A DNA stretch of 64,000 nt from Flavobacterium sp. SUN052 (GTDB lineage: Bacteria; Bacteroidota; Bacteroidia; Flavobacteriales; Flavobacteriaceae). Numbering within the stretch: the first letter of the stretch is position 1; every line of letters starts with the position of its first letter. Location: NCBI RefSeq assembly GCF_028867935.1, contig NZ_JAPQNS010000001.1, positions 992,001 to 1,056,000 on the forward strand, written 5' to 3'. The position numbers were made by a program, and so were the translations under genes. Positions 52,299-60,902 of this stretch are shown one piece after another. A model generated the notes under the pieces. That model was not told the DNA's origin, did no database searches, and saw only the letters and a program-made list of their open reading frames with translations.

Positions 52299-52385
52299 AC
52301 CCCACCCCAACCCCTCCCCCTTAGGGAGGGGCTTTGGTTGAGCGTTTTTTAGCCCCTCCCTAAGGGGGAGGGGTTGGGGTGGGGT
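52299..52385. repeat. Long perfect inverted repeat with G-quadruplex motif (IR1)
   Basis: Two perfect 35-bp arms (52299-52333 and 52351-52385) with a 17-nt spacer, sitting in the 178-bp gap between the susD stop and the sulfatase start. Each arm is itself partly self-complementary (CCCCTCCC...GGGAGGGG). One strand of the right arm reads G5-A-G4-TT-G4-T-G4 (52364-52384), a textbook quadruplex motif. Arm sequence resembles IR3 at 59336-59416: C-tract, TTAGGG/CTAAAG, G-tract, GCT. Confidence 0.9.
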
Positions 52386-52414
52386 TGACTGCAACGAGAT
52401 ATTTGAACGCCCAA

Positions 52415-53893
52415 TTAATACCCCGGATTTTGCTGTAATTTATTGACTGACAGCTCAACACTCGGGATGGGCGACAGCAATTTAGTGGCTGATATCGTGT
52501 AGGCTTCGGGGTACAGAAACGACTTAGCTGCTTTTTCCCGTTTGCCGTGAGCCGTCATTACTTCCAGCGCTTTTCCGGTTCGTTTGAGATCATACCAGCG
52601 TTGGTTTTCAAAGCAGAACTCCACCTGCCGTTCTTTCGCAATCAGAGTTTGCAGAGCCGTTTTATCCAAGCCGGTTAGCGGGCTCACTAAGCCCGCCCGC
52701 GTACGCACCTGTTGCACAAAAGGAATTGCCTCACTCGATTTACCAAGTTCATTCAGCGTTTCGGCGTACATCAACAGCACATCCGAGTAACGCAGAACCG
52801 GCAGGTTGTCGCCACTACGGTCGTCGGGAGCAGAAATGGGTGCTTTGTACTTGGCGCAGTAGGGGATAGCCCGGACCTGCGAATCCCAGTCAACACCCGT
52901 CCAGAACCCGATCGACACATCTTTCCGTTTGTCACCCGCTTCGAAAGCGTTGATTAAATCCTGCGTCGGCTGGTTCCAGCCCGCCGAGATAATGTTGATA
53001 TTCGGCCGTTTCGTAATTGCTCCGGCGGAGGTGTGTGGGGCAAACATAAAGATAAACCGATTGGCCAGTTCAGCGCTGTTTTCCGAATATTGAATGGCGA
53101 AAATGGTCTCTTTACTGTCCTTTGCCGCTGGGTTGAAGAGGTCGGCATAGTTGGGTTGCAGACTATATTTTCCGGCAGTAATAACTGATTTCAGAACGGC
53201 CTCCGCTTCGGCGTAGCTGCCTCTGGTGAGATACACTTTGCCAAGCAGAGCCAAGGCGGCTGTTTCGTTGGCTCGGCCTACTTCATTCACATCGTTCGCA
53301 CTGGCAAACCGCGTCGCGGCCTGCTTCAGATCAGCAATGATACTCTCGTATATCTGGACTTCGGTGTTCCGTTTAATGTTTACGGCTTCCTGCGCGGCAA
53401 TGGGTGTCAGTACCAGAGGAACCCCACCAAACTGCCGAACCAGATTGAAATAATACAGAGCCCGCAAAAAGAGAGCTTCGCCTGCGCACCGCTCTTTGTA
53501 CGATTGTTTCGACCAGGTCACGCCCTCCCGATCTAGCTCGCTCAAGAGCTTGTTGCAGCGCGTGACGCCATTGTATGACAGGTTCCAGAAGTTCGAATAC
53601 GCCACATTATCGGAGGTCAGAATAAACTGGTCGATAACTCCGCGCGACGCTTCGCCGATGCGAGTGTTGTTCTGGAAGCTGGCATTGTCAGAAATCAGCT
53701 CCGCCAGCACCCAGTGAAAGTTTTTTTCGTAGTCACGCATGGGTACGTAACAGCCATTGGCCAGTAAGATGTACTCAACTTCGGTCCGGTAAAACGTCCC
53801 TTCGTTCAGCGTGGTTTTGGGATAAAGCTCCAGAAAGCGATCGGAACAGCCCGATAGCAACAGAAGGGTTAGGCCGCAAATGAGGGTTCTCAT
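52415..53893 (-). CDS. susD: SusD/RagB family outer-membrane lipoprotein
   Basis: 492 residues from the ATG at 53893 (MRTLICGLTLLLLSGCSD); the open frame upstream runs through the inverted repeat at 53930-54025 and is not coding. The lipobox LLSGCSDRF places the lipid on Cys16. SusD-family features follow: LELYPKTTLNEGTFYRTEVE, an N-terminal TPR-like helical bundle (YFNLVRQFGGVPLVL, LALLGKVYLTRGSYAEAEAV) and the C-terminal region with PVLRYSDVLLMYAETLNELG and KERQVEFCFENQRWYDLKRT. It caps the SusC barrel and binds the glycan at the cell surface. Paired with the SusC gene but with a gap of 137 bp, unusually long for this pair. Confidence 0.95.
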   Translation of the reverse strand: MRTLICGLTLLLLSGCSDRFLELYPKTTLNEGTFYRTEVEYILLANGCYVPMRDYEKNFHWVLAELISDNASFQNNTRIGEASRGVIDQFILTSDNVAYSNFWNLSYNGVTRCNKLLSELDREGVTWSKQSYKERCAGEALFLRALYYFNLVRQFGGVPLVLTPIAAQEAVNIKRNTEVQIYESIIADLKQAATRFASANDVNEVGRANETAALALLGKVYLTRGSYAEAEAVLKSVITAGKYSLQPNYADLFNPAAKDSKETIFAIQYSENSAELANRFIFMFAPHTSAGAITKRPNINIISAGWNQPTQDLINAFEAGDKRKDVSIGFWTGVDWDSQVRAIPYCAKYKAPISAPDDRSGDNLPVLRYSDVLLMYAETLNELGKSSEAIPFVQQVRTRAGLVSPLTGLDKTALQTLIAKERQVEFCFENQRWYDLKRTGKALEVMTAHGKREKAAKSFLYPEAYTISATKLLSPIPSVELSVNKLQQNPGY

Positions 53894-53929
53894 TTTGTTT
53901 TCGGTTAATGTTGAATGTTGGTTCAAAAG

Positions 53930-54025
53930 TTGCTGTCGCGAGGGCCTTCGACTCCGCTCAGGCTGACAGGAAACGCTCAAGACGGCAGTCAGCCTGAGCG
54001 GAGTCGAAGGCCCTCGCGACAGCAA
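53930..54025. repeat. Long perfect inverted repeat between susC and susD (IR2)
   Basis: Two perfect 38-bp arms (53930-53967 and 53988-54025) with a 20-nt spacer fill most of the gap between the susC stop and the susD start. The core CTTCGACTCCGCTCAGGCTG is a type of palindrome that I have seen repeated across Bacteroidota genomes (from memory). In the PUL transcript this would form a very stable hairpin. Confidence 0.92.
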
Positions 54026-54030
54026 TCAAG

Positions 54031-57000
54031 TTAGAATTGCAGATTGATCCCAATTGAAGTGGTTCGGGCCAGCGGGTACGACGACATATCGAAACCTGGC
54101 GATAGTGTGTTGTTGATGTCTCTCGACTGAGCTTCGGGGTTGGCTCCTTCGTAGCGCGTAAACATGGCCAGGTTCTGAACCGTCATATACAGGCGGCAAC
54201 CATCCACAAACCCGGTCTTTTTAACCAGCTTGTCGGGAAGGGAGTAGCCCAGCGACAGGTTGGCAATGCGCAGAAATGTAGCATCTTCGACCCACATCGA
54301 GTTGACCCGGTGGCCCCAGCTTGGCGTCAGTTTAGGCACACCATACAACATACCTGTTCCCGGATCGGCCGTACTGCGCCAGCGATTCACCCATTCCTGA
54401 CGCACGTTGAAAAAGCCCTGTAGGTTATCTACCGTTTGCCGCAGCCCGTTCATCACCTGCCCGCCGTATTGACCCGTTGCGATGATGCCCAGGTTGAATC
54501 GTTTGTAGGTCAGGTTGTTCGTCAGACCAAACGTGAATTTGGGATACGGGTTGCCAATAATGGCGTAATCCAAAAAATCGGTAATTACGCCGTCGCCGTT
54601 GATGTCCCGGTATTTAGGGTTACCCGCGTAGACCTGGGCAGTTTTTGTGAGGTTGGGATTCGCAATATCCGCATCCGTATACAGGCCGTCGAGAATGAAG
54701 CCGAAAAACTGGCCGATGGGTTGCCCAACCACCGTCACGTGCGTGGGGTTATTGTCGTTGTTTCCCGACAGAATCCGGTCGCCGTTATCGTTCAGCGAAA
54801 GCACCTTGTTGCGGTTGATGGCGATGTTGGCGTTCACGTCCCAGTTGAAACTTCCCGTGAATGGTTTGATGCCAATCCCCAGCTCAATCCCCCGATTCCG
54901 AACATTTCCCTTGTTAACAACCGCCGAGTTGAACCCGCTGATGGCTGGTACCACGTCGTTGAGAAGCATGTTCCGGCTGGTGCGATTGTATACGTCGAGG
55001 GTGACCGCCAGGCGGCTGTTGAACAGTTCGGCGTCGATACCGGCATCGAGCTGTTCAGACTCTTCCCAGGTCAGGAATGGATTGGCTAAACCGACGTAGG
55101 AAGCTGATACCTGGTTGTTGCCGAATACGTACGACCCCGGATTTATGGATGCCAGATGGGAGTAATTACCAATGTTGTTGTTGCCGCTTTTGCCGTAGCT
55201 GACTCGCAGTTTCAGGCTATTCACGAACTGACTGCTCTTCAGAAACTCTTCTTCGGAGATGCGCCACGCCCCCGCCAGTGATGGGAAGAGGGCATATCGA
55301 TTTTCAGCCCCAAACCGTGACGAACCATCCGATCGTACCGTGGCCGTGAGGAGGTATTTGTCCTTAAATCCGTAATTTATCCGGGCCAGATACGATATAA
55401 TGCTCCACTGGTTCACCGATTGCCCCCAGGCGCTGATGGCCGGAGCGGCATTTATCGTTTGCACCAGATCATTGCCATAAGGTCCGGCGTTCACGCTTAA
55501 TCCTTTGCTCGTATTTTTCTGGGTGGTGTAGCCAACCAGGGCGTCAATCCGGTGGTTTTGAAAAGCCCGTTTGTACGTCAATGTGTTTTCGATGAGCCAG
55601 TTAAATGTCTGATCGTTTGAATTGACGGAACTGCCGGTGCCCGCTACCGGGGGGCGGTTAGGGCCACCAACCGTGCTGGGAATGTATTGCGAAAACTGGC
55701 CCGTTGACCAGATCGTATTGATCGATGTTTTGGCTTTCAGGTCTGGCGTAATGGCCCACTCCAGAAACGTGATGCCCAAATTTTGAAACTGCTGCTGCGT
55801 TTGTGCCGTCTCGCGAAGCACAAACAGGGGGTTCGCAAAATTCCAGGCCGAGTGGTATTTGCTCTGCGGAGAGACAAGGTAAGGAACCAGGTTTCCGTTA
55901 GCGTCGTAGGGCGACAAAACCGGATTGGCCCAATTGGCTACCCCTATTACATCTTCCCGATTGGAATTGGTGTTGGTGCGGCTTTGCTGAATATAGGTCG
56001 GCTGAATTGAAACACCCACCCTGATGGCTTTACCGAGGTTCAGATCCATGCCCAGGCGAGCGCTGTACCGCTGCACGCCCGTGTAGCGTAGCACACCCTC
56101 CTGGTTGAAATAGCCCAGACTGGCACTGATGCGAGAATTCTCCGTTCCTTTACTCAGGTTCACCGAGTAGTCCTGTATGGGTGCCGCCTGAAGTAACAGG
56201 TCATACCAGTCGGTACCGTCGCCCGTGAGTTGTTCGGGATTGCGGTACTCCACCGGATAGTCGTTGATGGTTGGTTCCCGGTTTTCGGCCCGGCGAACGG
56301 CAATGTCGATTTTGTTGCGCTGTAAATCAATAAACTCCCGCTGGTTCATCAGGTTGGGGCGTCCTTTCTGAGGCACTGCCTGGACTCCCCGCATCACCGA
56401 GGCCGTAATTTGGGTGCGGTTGAACTGACCTTGTTTGGTGGTGATCATCACTACACCGTTAGCGCCACGAGATCCATAGATAGCCGTGGATGAGGCATCT
56501 TTCAGAATGGTGATCGACTCAATATCGTTAGGGTTGAGCAGCAACAACGGATTCAGGTTCTGGTTTAGCCCCGACGAGTACGGCATTCCATCGACCACGT
56601 ACAGGGGCTCGTTACCCGCACCAAGCGACCCACTTCCCCGAATCCTGACCGACGTACCGGCTCCCGGCGCTCCCGAAACCTGCTGAATCTGTACCCCGGC
56701 TACCTGACCAATCATTTTCTGATCCAGCGTCGACACCGGTAAATCTTTCACCGCTGTCTGGTTGATGGTCGCCACCGATCCGGTCACGTCGCGGGCTCGC
56801 TGAGTACCGTAGCCCACCACCACCACTTCTTTCAGCGCCCGGTTGTCGGCCATCAGTGTAACGTTCAGGCTGGTCTGGTTGCCCAAAACAATTTCCTGAG
56901 GTACATAGCCCACAAAGGAGAAAATCAGCGTGGCATTCTCGTCGGGTACATTGAGGGAATATTTACCGTCTTTATCTGAGGTAGTACCCCGCTGTGTTCC

Positions 57001-57531
57001 CTTGATTACAATGCTCACGCCCGGCAACCCGTCTCCTTTCTCGTCGGTCGTGCGGCCCGCAACGGGGCGGTCGGCTTTCTGGGGTTCGGCAGCTGCCACC
57101 GCTTCGACGGTTTCCAGGGGCGCGGGTGTGTTGACAACATCTTTGACGTTAGTCTGAATAGCCGCCCAATGCTTTGACGCATCCTCCCTGCTGTTCGTGG
57201 ATTTGCGGATGACATACCCGCCTTTCGTCAGTTTTTTGTACTCGAACCCGGCCGGTTCCAGCACCCGGCGCAGGTTTCTCTCCAGCGATGCCGTAAAGTC
57301 AAGCTGGTTCGACTGCACCACAATCTGGCCCATCGCAGCCTCTTCAAACAACAGGTCAACCCGGTACACACGTTGCAATTCCAGCAGTGCATCCTGCAAC
57401 CGCATCGTTTGGGTCGAACCCCGTCGGTTCACCGTCGGCTCCACTTGCCGGGTCGCCAGTAGTTGGGCGGGTGCCGGCCAGAACGACAGGAGCAGTAAGG
57501 CCCAGCCAAAAGAAAGTAGCCACTTTTTCAT
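54031..57531 (-). CDS. susC: SusC/RagA TonB-dependent transporter with STN signalling domain
   Basis: 1166 residues. After the signal peptide (about 1-23), a secretin/TonB short N-terminal domain (STN, about 45-108: LELQRVYRVDLLFEEAAMGQ, SLERNLRRVLEPAGFEYKKL) marks a transducer that also signals, in the manner of FecA. A carboxypeptidase-regulatory-like domain follows (about 153-235, GLPGVSIVIKGTQRGTTSDK), then the TonB box region (KEVVVVGYGTQRARDVTGSV), the plug (VRIRGSGSLGAGNEPLYVVD) and a 22-strand barrel ending SIGINLQF. The barrel imports oligosaccharide using TonB energy. The ATG overlaps the FecR gene stop by four bases, so the receptor is translationally linked to its anti-sigma factor. 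Confidence 0.95.
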   Translation of the reverse strand: MKKWLLSFGWALLLLSFWPAPAQLLATRQVEPTVNRRGSTQTMRLQDALLELQRVYRVDLLFEEAAMGQIVVQSNQLDFTASLERNLRRVLEPAGFEYKKLTKGGYVIRKSTNSREDASKHWAAIQTNVKDVVNTPAPLETVEAVAAAEPQKADRPVAGRTTDEKGDGLPGVSIVIKGTQRGTTSDKDGKYSLNVPDENATLIFSFVGYVPQEIVLGNQTSLNVTLMADNRALKEVVVVGYGTQRARDVTGSVATINQTAVKDLPVSTLDQKMIGQVAGVQIQQVSGAPGAGTSVRIRGSGSLGAGNEPLYVVDGMPYSSGLNQNLNPLLLLNPNDIESITILKDASSTAIYGSRGANGVVMITTKQGQFNRTQITASVMRGVQAVPQKGRPNLMNQREFIDLQRNKIDIAVRRAENREPTINDYPVEYRNPEQLTGDGTDWYDLLLQAAPIQDYSVNLSKGTENSRISASLGYFNQEGVLRYTGVQRYSARLGMDLNLGKAIRVGVSIQPTYIQQSRTNTNSNREDVIGVANWANPVLSPYDANGNLVPYLVSPQSKYHSAWNFANPLFVLRETAQTQQQFQNLGITFLEWAITPDLKAKTSINTIWSTGQFSQYIPSTVGGPNRPPVAGTGSSVNSNDQTFNWLIENTLTYKRAFQNHRIDALVGYTTQKNTSKGLSVNAGPYGNDLVQTINAAPAISAWGQSVNQWSIISYLARINYGFKDKYLLTATVRSDGSSRFGAENRYALFPSLAGAWRISEEEFLKSSQFVNSLKLRVSYGKSGNNNIGNYSHLASINPGSYVFGNNQVSASYVGLANPFLTWEESEQLDAGIDAELFNSRLAVTLDVYNRTSRNMLLNDVVPAISGFNSAVVNKGNVRNRGIELGIGIKPFTGSFNWDVNANIAINRNKVLSLNDNGDRILSGNNDNNPTHVTVVGQPIGQFFGFILDGLYTDADIANPNLTKTAQVYAGNPKYRDINGDGVITDFLDYAIIGNPYPKFTFGLTNNLTYKRFNLGIIATGQYGGQVMNGLRQTVDNLQGFFNVRQEWVNRWRSTADPGTGMLYGVPKLTPSWGHRVNSMWVEDATFLRIANLSLGYSLPDKLVKKTGFVDGCRLYMTVQNLAMFTRYEGANPEAQSRDINNTLSPGFDMSSYPLARTTSIGINLQF

Positions 57532-58550
57532 AGAGAAGAGGGTTTTGTTTGCGTATTGACTGGATTAGATAAAGTGAGTTTGATTGTTTTTCCCTGACGA
57601 ATCACCGTGAAATCGAACAGCTCGACTAGGGCCTGCAACAATTCGTCGGCGCTCTGCGCGTGAAACGTGCCGGTAACGCTCCGCTGGGACAATGCCCCAT
57701 CCAGCTCCACGGTCAGGCCAAAGTTGTCGGAAAGCAGGGTTGCGATCTCGGGCAGGGGCGTTTGCCGAAACGTGTACTGGTAGTTTTTCCAGGCTGTCGC
57801 CGTATTTGGGTTACTAGCCAGACGTTCCCACTGGGGCTGTTTGTTGGTCGCCAGATTCACGCAGTCGCCGGGTTTCATCATCAGGGTGTTTAGCTTGTTT
57901 AATGCCGTGAAGCGCAGCTGAACCTTCCCCCGGTTCAGCACCACCCTCGTATTATTTCGGCGCGTATTGACGACAAATTCGGTGCCCAGCACAACCACCT
58001 CAACCTCGTTGGCCGTGTGCACACTGAAGCGATCATTGGCGACCGTGTGTACAATGACAAACTCAGCTTCGCCCTGTAAAAACACTTCTCTTGCGGTGTA
58101 GCCGAACGTGAACCGGGGAATCTGGATGGAGGAATTGGCATTCAGCGTAACCCGGCTCCCGTCGTCAAGCACGATGGAGCGAACTTCCCCATACTCGGTG
58201 GCAAGGGTACGCCGTCCCCAATACGTGCGGGTCAGATACCCCACGGTGAACAGCAAAAGGGCAACGGAAGCCGCCACGAAATAGCTACGGGACCACCACC
58301 GGCTCCGATCCACTAACCGACGGACGGCGAGGGGTTGAGCGTCGTCTTCCAGTTTCTTTTGAAACAGGGCAAAGGCCACATCGGGGTCGGTTACGATCTG
58401 GGGGTTCTGGCGTTCCCATTCCTGCAACCAGCGATAATATACCTGCTGGCTATCGGGCGTTTGTAGCCAATCGCGCAGAAGTTCTTCCTGTAAAGGGGTT
58501 GTTCGCCCGTCAAAATGACTGAACAACAGCTCTTTGTTAATGAGATGCAT
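57528..58550 (-). CDS. FecR family anti-sigma factor
   Basis: 340 residues: a cytoplasmic N-terminal segment (1-80: LLRDWLQTPDSQQVYYRWLQ, the sigma-binding part), one membrane helix (about 86-106, SYFVAASVALLLFTVGYL), and a periplasmic FecR domain (about 115-235: EVRSIVLDDGSRVTLNANSS, VFLQGEAEFVIVH, VVVLGTEFVVNTRRNNT) followed by DUF4974 (about 260-335: LPEIATLLSDNFGLTVELD). It lies 10 bp after the sigma gene and overlaps susC by four bases. Expected role: hold the ECF sigma until the STN domain of SusC signals that the glycan is bound. Confidence 0.94.
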   Translation of the reverse strand: MHLINKELLFSHFDGRTTPLQEELLRDWLQTPDSQQVYYRWLQEWERQNPQIVTDPDVAFALFQKKLEDDAQPLAVRRLVDRSRWWSRSYFVAASVALLLFTVGYLTRTYWGRRTLATEYGEVRSIVLDDGSRVTLNANSSIQIPRFTFGYTAREVFLQGEAEFVIVHTVANDRFSVHTANEVEVVVLGTEFVVNTRRNNTRVVLNRGKVQLRFTALNKLNTLMMKPGDCVNLATNKQPQWERLASNPNTATAWKNYQYTFRQTPLPEIATLLSDNFGLTVELDGALSQRSVTGTFHAQSADELLQALVELFDFTVIRQGKTIKLTLSNPVNTQTKPSSL

Positions 58551-58560
58551 GGCGTGGGGA

Positions 58561-59229
58561 TCAGCTTCCGATTACGTACGACAGCGCGAAAAACAGTAGG
58601 CACAACTCCTGGTGCAGGAGGTGCCTGAGGCTCGATAAAGCCCTCGTGATGTGACTTTCGACCGTTTTGTGGTTGATCTGCAACTCCTGCGCGATCTCGG
58701 CATGGGACCGGCCATCGAACCGGCTCATGATAAACACGCGCTGGGCTTGCAGCGGCAGGCCGCGCACGATCTCGTTGATCCGCCGGATCAACTGGTCCAT
58801 CTGTAAGATCTGATCGGGTTGCTGCACCGTATCGGGCTGGCCGTCGTCGGTGACCTGATCCAGTGAGGCCGTCCGGTTCAGTTCAAATTTGATGTAGTTG
58901 AGCGCCCGGTTGCGCACCGCCCGGAACAGGTAAGCCCGGTAGGAGGTGGTGATGGTCCGGTAGATCTGATTCGTCCAGAATTGGAGAAAAATCTCGCCCA
59001 CAATGTCTTCGGAGGCCTGGCGCGAGTACACAAACCGGATGGCCGTGCTGCACAGGTCGCGGTAGTAAGCCCGAAACAGCAGTTCGCACCCTCGTTTGGG
59101 GTCGGTTTCAAAAGCCAGCCGGATAAACAATTCGTCGTCTGGCTCCGGTGTAGCATCGGCTGCTACGTGGCCCGTTACTGAGAGCTTCACCGGTTGGGGT
59201 AGGTTATGCCTGAAAGCGACCGTCTGCAT
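58561..59229 (-). CDS. ECF RNA polymerase sigma factor (PUL activator)
   Basis: 222 residues. Region 2 is LLFRAYYRDLCSTAIRFVYS plus DIVGEIFLQFWTNQ and RAYLFRAVRNRALNYIKFEL; region 4 reads LPLQAQRVFIMSRFDGRSHA then EIAQELQINHKTVESHITRA, the HTH. Bacteroidota ECF sigma factors that pair with FecR often have this QRVFxMSRFxG phrase. The upstream open N-terminal segment of about 30 residues is Pro/Ala-rich and variable. It should direct transcription of the susCD and enzyme genes. About 245 bp separate it from the preceding gene (59475 onward), most of it occupied by inverted repeat IR3. Confidence 0.94.
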   Translation of the reverse strand: MQTVAFRHNLPQPVKLSVTGHVAADATPEPDDELFIRLAFETDPKRGCELLFRAYYRDLCSTAIRFVYSRQASEDIVGEIFLQFWTNQIYRTITTSYRAYLFRAVRNRALNYIKFELNRTASLDQVTDDGQPDTVQQPDQILQMDQLIRRINEIVRGLPLQAQRVFIMSRFDGRSHAEIAQELQINHKTVESHITRALSSLRHLLHQELCLLFFALSYVIGS

Positions 59230-59335
59230 GGACTATATCCGTTGAGGTTATAGCCTAAAGACAAAACCGACCCCTATACCCCCGAGTCTAATAGAAACTT
59301 TTTTAGAAATTTATGAATCAGAGCAAGAAAAGCGT

Positions 59336-59416
59336 CTTTTGCCCCCAACCCCCTAAAGGGGGCTCAAGCATGACAATTCTCAACCTTAGCCCCCTTTAGG
59401 GGGTTGGGGGCAAAAG
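59336..59416. repeat. Long perfect inverted repeat (IR3)
   Basis: Two perfect 29-bp arms (59336-59364 and 59388-59416) with a 23-nt spacer, in the 245 bp between the sigma gene and the GNAT-like gene. The arm pattern (C-tract, CTAAAG, G-tract, GCT) resembles IR1 at 52299-52385. It could terminate the gene at 59475-60647 on the minus strand (hairpin then ACGCTTTTCTTGC), though no long T-run follows. Confidence 0.88.
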
Positions 59417-59474
59417 CTAGAATGCAGAATATTTTAGTGTACAGTGTGTTAAGTAGGGAAGCGTACCGTTTCCG

Positions 59475-60647
59475 TTAGTGCAAAATCGGATGGCGATGAA
59501 ACGGGGCACTCCGGTCAAACAGATAACGGTACGTGACGAGTGTCCGGCTGGGTTCGGCCCCCAGGTTGCGGGAAATGTTCAGGATTTTAGGGTTGAAATC
59601 GCCCTGCCACTGCATTTCGAAATCGGTGTATTTGGTTTTGGCTTTGATCACCTTTTCTGCTTCCACAATCATGTAGTAATCGATGCCGGTACCCTGATAG
59701 TCTGGTGTCACCCCAAAGACCAGCCCGACAAAGCGGGTACAGATACCCAGTTGTTTAAGAACAACGAATTTGAGTTTGGCCCACCAGTTGAACTGGCCGT
59801 TCAAATGACGCATAAGCTGATTCAGATCCGGTAAATTGATCCACATCGCCACTGGCTGATCGTTGTGGTAGGCGAACCAGATCAGATTTTCGTCGAGAAT
59901 GGGCCCCATTGATTTCAGCAGTGAATACGCCTGGTCTACGCTCATTTCCTTGTTTCCTTCGTGGGTAGACCAGGCTGCGTTGTACACTGTGCAGAAATCG
60001 GTTGCGTATTTACGCATATCACTTTTCGTCAGGTGTACCGCTTTGTAGGTCGGGTCGTCAATAAATTTCTGGTGGGCGTTGTAGAATTTTGGTTGTAACT
60101 GAGCCGATTCGGTAGCAACGGGCATTCTGAAACAGATCTGGTTATAGAAGTTCTGGAAGCCGTAAGTGTCGAACAGTTTTTGGTAGTAGGGCGGATTGTA
60201 GTTCATGTTGTACAGCGGGGGATCAAATCCTGACACCAGCAGGCCCCACCATTTGTCGCGCTCCCCGAAGTTGATGGGGCCATCCATGGCTTCCATACCG
60301 CGTTCGGCCAGCCATTTTTTGGCCGCATCGAACAGGTAGTTGGCGGCTTCCTGATCGTCAATGCATTCGAAAAAACCGATACCACCCACCTTGATCGTAT
60401 CGCCTTTGCTTTTGTAGCGCTTATTGACAAAAGCCGCCAGGCGGCCAATCAGTTGTCCGGCATCATTGCGCAAAATCCACCGAATTAGTTCGCCCTGCCG
60501 GAAGGCTTTGTTCTGCTTGGGATCAAATACCGCAGCAACGTCTTTGTCCAATGGCCTGATCCAGTTTGGATTATCTTGGTTCATCAGAGTATGAACCGCC
60601 AGGAAATCAACTTCTTTTTGAGAATCATCAACCGTACTTAGAGTCAT
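59475..60647 (-). CDS. GNAT-fold acyltransferase-like protein
   Basis: 390 residues, cytoplasmic. The C-terminal half carries a GNAT-like acyl-CoA binding region: LVFGVTPDYQGTGIDYYMIV (about 325-345), where GTG corresponds to the Q/RxxGxG/A loop. The N-terminal part has RWILRNDAGQLIGRLAAFVN and IGFFECIDDQEAANYLFDAA, like the first GNAT lobe, and GPINFGERDKWWGLLV. Two GNAT-like halves in tandem is the layout of a conserved family in Bacteroidota whose substrate I do not know. The gene is flanked by unrelated genes and seems monocistronic. No acceptor can be inferred. Confidence 0.8.
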   Translation of the reverse strand: MTLSTVDDSQKEVDFLAVHTLMNQDNPNWIRPLDKDVAAVFDPKQNKAFRQGELIRWILRNDAGQLIGRLAAFVNKRYKSKGDTIKVGGIGFFECIDDQEAANYLFDAAKKWLAERGMEAMDGPINFGERDKWWGLLVSGFDPPLYNMNYNPPYYQKLFDTYGFQNFYNQICFRMPVATESAQLQPKFYNAHQKFIDDPTYKAVHLTKSDMRKYATDFCTVYNAAWSTHEGNKEMSVDQAYSLLKSMGPILDENLIWFAYHNDQPVAMWINLPDLNQLMRHLNGQFNWWAKLKFVVLKQLGICTRFVGLVFGVTPDYQGTGIDYYMIVEAEKVIKAKTKYTDFEMQWQGDFNPKILNISRNLGAEPSRTLVTYRYLFDRSAPFHRHPILH

Positions 60648-60728
60648 TGCTATGTATGGGTTTGTCTTACTAACACCTCAAGAGGGGTAAGGGCTGTTAT
60701 TTCTATCAATAGGACTCCTAAACACAAA

Positions 60729-60758
60729 ATAACCTCCATCCATTCGGACAGAGGTTAT
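60729..60758 (-). terminator. Intrinsic terminator of the small gene at 60903
   Basis: ATAACCTC (60729-60736) pairs with GAGGTTAT (60751-60758), 14-nt loop. On the minus strand it is followed by TTTGTGTTTAGG, a T-rich run. It lies about 145 bp beyond the stop of the small minus-strand gene. Confidence 0.5.
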
Positions 60759-60902
60759 CAGAAATCCCAAAACTTTCAATAGTACTAGGGGTGGGTAGCT
60801 TTTTCGTTAACGTTAATGCCCCCACCCCAAAGAAGACAGCCAGGCGTGAATCACACAGGGCTGTACAATAGTGTCTACCAACTATTAGTACTGATTGTAA
60901 CC

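Noticed and set aside
53894..54025. Longer N-terminus for SusD
   Set aside because: The extension would be encoded by the inverted repeat IR2 and place residues in front of a perfect lipoprotein signal; the ATG at 53893 is the real start.
54436..55089. Long plus-strand open frame (217 codons) opposite susC
   Set aside because: Antisense to a clear TonB-dependent barrel, composition of a shadow frame, no start context or domain.
52299..59416. Long inverted repeats as ends of a composite insertion element
   Set aside because: The three repeats differ in sequence, have both arms within about 100 bp and enclose no transposase or target duplication; each is a self-contained palindrome.
60788..60828. 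GGGGTGGG/CCCACCCC hairpin upstream of the small gene stop region
   Set aside because: Loop of 25 nt, short stem and no T-run; too weak to call a terminator.
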